Source: Methylovulum psychrotolerans
Lineage (GTDB): Bacteria; Pseudomonadota; Gammaproteobacteria; Methylococcales; Methylomonadaceae
Assembly: GCF_002923755.1 (NCBI RefSeq)
Contig: NZ_PGFZ01000011.1
Span: 1-36,154, forward strand
Length of the DNA: 36,154 nt
Direction of reading: 5' to 3'
The notes beneath the pieces were generated by a model that saw only the letters and a list, made by a program, of their open reading frames with translations, was not told the DNA's origin and did no database searches. This document shows, one piece after another, positions 33,105-36,154 of this stretch. Both the position numbers and the translations under genes were made by a program. The number at the start of each line of letters is the position of its first letter. Position 1 is the first letter of the stretch.

Positions 33105-33296
33105 CTATTTTTTGAGAAATTTATATAAATGTTCGCCAAATATCGACGCTGCAATTATCGATATCAATACTGCAAAAAAATTAAGCAGCACTTTTTGTAG
33201 CACTGATCGATCACCAATGCACCACAAATACCCTGTTAAAATGGCAATACAAGAACCACCTAAAGCGACAGATAACAAACGAACAAGAAAAAGCAT
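33105..33296 (-). CDS. Small membrane protein, two helices (63 aa)
   Basis: A very hydrophobic protein with two predicted membrane helices (about 2-25 and 33-53) and a short basic tail (GEHLYKFLKK). The ATG at 33296 has a strong ribosome binding site (GGAGGA) 4 nt upstream, which supports it as a real gene despite its size. It lies 26 nt upstream of the 113-aa gene and is likely co-transcribed. Small membrane immunity proteins are known for membrane-active toxins, so this may be one; that is inference from position. Confidence 0.65.
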   Translation of the reverse strand: MLFLVRLLSVALGGSCIAILTGYLWCIGDRSVLQKVLLNFFAVLISIIAASIFGEHLYKFLKK

Positions 33297-33406
33297 CTGT
33301 CCTCCAAGTGAATAGCAATCATTTATTTTGTGAGTATAGAGTCCGTAATTGGTTGAGGCCCGTGGCTAAGGTAAGGCACGAACCCCAGCATTTTTGCGGC
33401 TTGATT

Positions 33407-33436
33407 GCTGGGATTACGCTACCGCTTCATCCCAGC
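33407..33436. repeat. Short inverted repeat GCTGGGAT / ATCCCAGC
   Basis: Perfect 8-bp arms are separated by 14 nt (TACGCTACCGCTTC) in the gap between two array genes. The sequence resembles the dispersed GGGATTACGCTACCGC-type repeats of proteobacteria. Confidence 0.5.
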
Positions 33437-33513
33437 CTTGGCTTTAAAACAAGTCGTCGGATAGCGACCCTTTGGTCAGTTTTATCATTTCGCAGTAATG
33501 AGCTCGTAATCAG

Positions 33514-33816
33514 TTACTTAGAGTTAGCGCGCTCACATAACCCTTGCACATACTGCAAAGCCTGTCCAACCGTTTTGATCTCTCCATGTTCGTTCATAAT
33601 TTCTTGTGCACTCACAGTATTCATAGCCTCGATGTGGTATTCATTGTTTAACCAAAAACTACCCTGGGCAAAAATAGCACCATAAATTTCAAAGAAACAA
33701 AGTGGATTAGGGCTTTCAGCATGATCAACTGATACCTTGATCTTGTATCCACTGAAAAATTCTTTTAAAACATCTTCAACTTTCAGGCTTAAAGATTTCA
33801 GCTCACAGAATTCCAT
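33514..33816 (-). CDS. Small protein in immunity-like array (100 aa)
   Basis: A cytosolic alpha/beta protein of unknown family. The middle alternates short strands (IKVSVDHAESPNPLCFFEIY, GAIFAQGSFWLNNEYHIEAM). A helical C-terminus follows (NEHGEIKTVGQALQYVQGL). The size and the strand-loop-strand pattern suit an immunity protein. The start is set at the ATG at 33816, with GGAAG about 6 nt upstream; the frame continues to a TTG at 33828. It lies 71 nt after the 116-aa gene. The base composition is more AT-rich than in the efflux operons. Confidence 0.6.
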   Translation of the reverse strand: MEFCELKSLSLKVEDVLKEFFSGYKIKVSVDHAESPNPLCFFEIYGAIFAQGSFWLNNEYHIEAMNTVSAQEIMNEHGEIKTVGQALQYVQGLCERANSK

Positions 33817-33887
33817 AGTTACTTCCAATGATTTTCGGGTTCAATATGAGGGTGCAGAAACCGCGCCTTGTAATGCGGGTCTAGCCG

Positions 33888-34238
33888 TTACGGGTTTTTC
33901 AACAGTTCCGTATCTTCCCAAACATCCTCATAATTTTCGTCAATGAGAAACCGCCATCCTGGTTCTAATCCCAAATATGGTAGTACAAGTGGTGCCCACT
34001 CTACCAAATGATGGCCGTGAAGTGGGGCAAAAAAGTCATCGGCATCAGACCATTCTCCAGTCCATATATACCAACCATTAGCATCCCCTTTGGGTTTTAT
34101 TCTTAGGCCATTGATAGGCATAATCCCATTTCTGACGTTAAGAGAAATGCCCACCTTTAAATTACAATCGCAACCATAAAAAGTTGCTCCAAACTTAGAA
34201 CAGATTTCCCTCTGCTTGTTTTCCAACGTCTTTGCCAT
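33888..34238 (-). CDS. Immunity protein, Imm33-like (116 aa)
   Basis: A cytosolic protein whose second half, NGWYIWTGEWSDADDFFAP followed by HLVEWAPLVLPYLGLEPGWR and a FLIDENYEDVWED end, resembles the Imm33/DUF2185-like immunity proteins found downstream of polymorphic toxins. This is recognised by pattern only. The N-terminal part (CSKFGATFYGCDCNLKVGIS) is less informative. Its ATG at 34238 follows, by 2 nt, the stop codon of a short toxin remnant (34241-34313). It therefore keeps the toxin-then-immunity arrangement, with the toxin itself lost. Confidence 0.65.
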   Translation of the reverse strand: MAKTLENKQREICSKFGATFYGCDCNLKVGISLNVRNGIMPINGLRIKPKGDANGWYIWTGEWSDADDFFAPLHGHHLVEWAPLVLPYLGLEPGWRFLIDENYEDVWEDTELLKNP

Positions 34239-34240
34239 TT

Positions 34241-34313
34241 CTAAAATCCAAAAAATTGCTTTATTGCTTTAGAAAAGCCAGAAAGTTGCCCACCTTGAAC
34301 GGATGAACCCGTT
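34241..34313 (-). pseudogene. Toxin 3' remnant (about 24 codons)
   Basis: The minus-strand frame ending in TAG at 34243-34241 reads GSSVQGGQLSGFSKAIKQFF then GF. This matches SPVQGGQFSGFSKAL in the HNH toxin fragment at 34674-34976. The similar DNA block spans about 42 bp (34266-34308 against 34717-34758) with few mismatches. It is only the tail of a toxin gene, left in front of the Imm33-like gene. Confidence 0.6.
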
Positions 34314-34314
34314 G

Positions 34315-34677
34315 TTATAAACAGAGGGTTTCCTGTTTGGCCTCAGCGTCAATTAATGCCATGATTTTGAAAAATATTTGCTCTGCATCAGGGTCGCTAT
34401 CATTGAAACGCTCCCAAAATCCTTCATCTAACCATTCTTTAGGAGTCAATTCGACATACCCGTTAAGGTCAATCTGCGCAACCCACTGAGACGATAAAGT
34501 TGCATCAATTATTTCAAAGTCTGATGCGGGGTAATATGCAGCTGTTAATTGCTTTTTAGACCAAATCAAGAATCTAGTACCTTTTGAACAATTATTAATT
34601 AACAGAACTGAATAGCATTCAGTTGGCTCTAACCAGCCCTCAATTTGTTTTGATCCAACTTTTGCAACGACCTTCAT
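34315..34677 (-). CDS. Putative immunity protein of the HNH toxin (120 aa)
   Basis: A cytosolic protein with a beta-rich N-terminal half (AKVGSKQIEGWLEPTECYSV and LLINNCSKGTRFLIWSK) and a helical C-terminal half (LTPKEWLDEGFWERFND onward). I do not recognise a named family. Its ATG (34677-34675) overlaps the stop codon of the HNH toxin fragment (ATGA), which suggests translational coupling to that toxin and hence a cognate immunity role. The toxin remnant 34241-34313 begins just after its stop. It is low in GC compared with the efflux genes. Confidence 0.65.
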   Translation of the reverse strand: MKVVAKVGSKQIEGWLEPTECYSVLLINNCSKGTRFLIWSKKQLTAAYYPASDFEIIDATLSSQWVAQIDLNGYVELTPKEWLDEGFWERFNDSDPDAEQIFFKIMALIDAEAKQETLCL

Positions 34678-34976
34678 CGGCGAACCTCCCCTTTGATTTT
34701 AAAATCAATATTCAAAGCTTTAGAAAAGCCAGAAAATTGCCCACCTTGAACGGGTGAACAGGTAGGGCAATGAAGCTGAGCAGCATTAATAGAACTTTGC
34801 TGTGCTATATCCACAGAACCCTCACGATAATATTGGACAACCAAAGGATCAATATGGTCAGCAACCTGCTTAGATGTTATCGCGCCACAATCAACGCAAG
34901 GCTTTCCCTGTACAAATGCCCTTTGAGCTGCGGTTGGCCCCGCGCCGCTTGGTCGTACAAAACCATAACATAGTGC
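34674..34976 (-). pseudogene. Orphan HNH-nuclease toxin C-terminal fragment
   Basis: A minus-strand open frame of about 100 codons, without a start codon in the usual place, ends in TGA at 34676-34674. It reads GAGPTAAQRAFVQG, then GKPCVDCGAITSKQVADHID, then PLVVQYYREGSVDIAQQSS and AAQLHCPTCSPVQGGQFSGF. The CxxC pair, the DHID histidine and the second CxxC (HCPTC) are the zinc-binding and catalytic pattern of HNH nucleases at the C-termini of Rhs-type polymorphic toxins. A TAA stop lies directly upstream (34979-34977), so the delivery part is missing. It stands immediately upstream of a coupled immunity-like gene. Confidence 0.75.
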
Positions 34977-34984
34977 TTAGCCTA

Positions 34985-35549
34985 TCAGTCATCTTTTCCA
35001 AACTCAAAATACTCCTGCATCATTTGGGTCGGGTGATCTAGGTTTATCCCTAAGAATTCCACTACTTCAAGAAACCACGCTAACTTTTCCCCCGTGCTGT
35101 CCATATCTGTAGTGGCACTACATAATACAAGACCTAGCCGTGCCTTAAGAATGTTTTTATCCCTAAACTCACGTATTCCATTACGGTCATCAATGTATTT
35201 CTAATAGAATGGGGTAAGTTTTTCATACTTTTCTTTTGTTATATCCTGATTAAGGTAATTACGCGCATGTTGTAAAGGATCCATTAACTCACTCGGAAAT
35301 CCGATGCCTAAGGTCTCTAAAACCTTTACCATGAAACCGAGGAACAGCTTGCCCTTATCTTCTTCATTTTTAGGCCATTTAATGTTTAGAATATACAATA
35401 ATATCGCAAAGAAATTAAGAGTACCGCCAAGTGGCTCACCCCAGTATTTAGCACTTTCTCAATACAAACCATTTCGGCACATCCCGCCCTTGCCAGTCAG
35501 GGGGCGGATTGACCGGACAGACGCACCAATGTTTTAAGACGGGTGTCAT
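34985..35549 (-). pseudogene. Interrupted array gene (in-frame TAG, possible frameshift)
   Basis: A minus-strand frame open from about 35458 reads AKYWGEPLGGTLNFFAILLY, then KVLETLGIGFPSELMDPLQH, up to a TAG at 35203-35201. Beyond it the same frame continues for 71 codons to TGA at 34987-34985 (for example ARLGLVLCSATTDMDSTGEK and EVVEFLGINLDHPTQMMQEY), with clearly protein-like composition. A single TAG thus splits one gene of at least 157 codons. Upstream, an ATG at 35549 overlaps the previous stop (ATGA) and opens MTPVLKHWCVCPVNPPPDWQ in another frame up to about 35475. It may be the true start, with a frameshift near 35460. The family is not recognised; by position it is an immunity gene. 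Confidence 0.6.
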
Positions 35550-36025
35550 CGACCCGCTTGCAAATCAACAGGGTAACTTGCTTTTTTCCAATTCTCGCCA
35601 AATATTTCAACCTCTAAGACCTTTTGATCCGAATCGTTCACAAAAAAATCGAGCAAAAGATAATCAGATAAATCGCGGGTTAACAACCCAACTATGCCGT
35701 CCTCATGTACGTCAAATTCAAAACCAAAATTAAAATCAAAAACTGACTTAAGCTCGTATGTTCCACAAGTGTTTGTTAATGGTGTCCAAATAGATACCGA
35801 TCCAGAATATTCCTGATATAGCTTTTCGACGAACTCTAAAAAAGGCAAAGCCTTTTTTTCATCAAAACCTATTGTTAACTTATAGGGAGGCGTTGCCATC
35901 AAAGCCCTTGAGCCCTTGCTAAGGTTTTCCGTTTCTTCTAACGAAAACAAGTCTGCTGCTATCGGTTTGGTCTTGCAAAAATGCCCCAACTCGACAAGAT
36001 ACGTCTTAATATTGCGCAAATACAT
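35546..36025 (-). CDS. Hypothetical protein in immunity-like array (159 aa)
   Basis: A cytosolic protein, acidic, alternating strands and helices (LTIGFDEKKALPFLEFVEKL, SVFDFNFGFEFDVHEDGIVG, KVLEVEIFGENWKKA). I do not recognise the family. The size and composition resemble the other array genes, so an immunity role is likely but unproven. The start is set at the ATG at 36025, 6 nt after the stop of the partial gene at the window edge; an internal ATG at 35899 is an alternative. Its stop codon overlaps an ATG at 35549 (ATGA). Confidence 0.6.
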   Translation of the reverse strand: MYLRNIKTYLVELGHFCKTKPIAADLFSLEETENLSKGSRALMATPPYKLTIGFDEKKALPFLEFVEKLYQEYSGSVSIWTPLTNTCGTYELKSVFDFNFGFEFDVHEDGIVGLLTRDLSDYLLLDFFVNDSDQKVLEVEIFGENWKKASYPVDLQAGR

Positions 36026-36031
36026 TAGGCT

Positions 36032-36154
36032 CTATATGGGTTTCGGGGTCTTTTTAACTAAAACAGCCAGTAACGAAGACAGCAAGCTTTTCCCGCGTTT
36101 TCTGACATTATGGACAAACTCAAAAAAGCTCAGGTACAGGGGCAACTTGGCCTG
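36032..36154 (-). CDS. C-terminal fragment of an unidentified gene (runs off right edge)
   Basis: The last 40 codons of a minus-strand gene end in TAG at 36034-36032. The peptide reads QAKLPLYLSFFEFVHNVRKR followed by GKSLLSSLLAVLVKKTPKPI. It is basic and helical. It could be a transposase tail or the end of a toxin preceding the 159-aa gene; the fragment is too short to choose. Confidence 0.45.
   Translation of the reverse strand, partial: QAKLPLYLSFFEFVHNVRKRGKSLLSSLLAVLVKKTPKPI

Overview
The window reads as chromosomal DNA of a Gram-negative proteobacterium. It encodes apolipoprotein N-acyltransferase, two tripartite RND efflux systems with outer-membrane factors, lipoproteins, a PEP-CTERM protein, and many short dispersed palindromic repeats. 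The mix of PEP-CTERM protein, sterol-desaturase-family enzyme and repeat content would suit a gammaproteobacterial methanotroph or a relative (Methylococcales-like). That placement is inference only; no rRNA, tRNA or marker gene is present.

Layout. 1-117: the start of a transposase running off the left edge. 0.5-4.7 kb: PEP-CTERM protein, sterol-desaturase-like enzyme, lnt, and a 111-aa protein of unknown function. 4.8-8.1 kb: a CBS-GAF-GGDEF-EAL c-di-GMP protein and a DUF2059 periplasmic protein. 8.3-14.7 kb (minus strand): an HAE1-type RND efflux operon (adaptor, pump, outer-membrane factor) with a palindromic mobile element in each intergenic gap. 15.2-16.7 kb (minus): two tandem OmpH/Skp-like lipoproteins. 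16.8-19.6 kb (plus): a Roc-COR (Roco) GTPase with an alanine-rich repeat domain. 19.7-23.6 kb (minus): serine O-acetyltransferase, a family 2A encapsulin shell protein, and a cysteine desulfurase with a long N-terminal extension. This is a sulfur-handling protein nanocompartment. 24.2-26.0 kb: a secreted BNR beta-propeller/ankyrin fusion. 26.1-32.6 kb: a CzcCBA-type heavy-metal RND operon preceded by a small exported protein. 32.7-36.2 kb (minus): a run of short, AT-richer, mostly unrecognised genes with fragments of an HNH-nuclease toxin tip. It looks like an orphan toxin/immunity array of a polymorphic toxin system whose main toxin gene would lie beyond the right edge.

How the parts work together. 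In the encapsulin locus the acetyltransferase would make O-acetylserine for cysteine synthesis. The desulfurase would release sulfur from cysteine inside the shell, which its N-terminal extension should target. In the immunity array, immunity-like genes alternate with toxin 3' remnants and are coupled by ATGA start/stop overlaps. One gene there is broken by an in-frame TAG.

Five copies of one approximately 340-bp inverted-repeat element (MITE-like, terminal repeat CTCGATCATCAAGTTTTT) lie in operon gaps across the window. No rRNA, tRNA or CRISPR array was seen.
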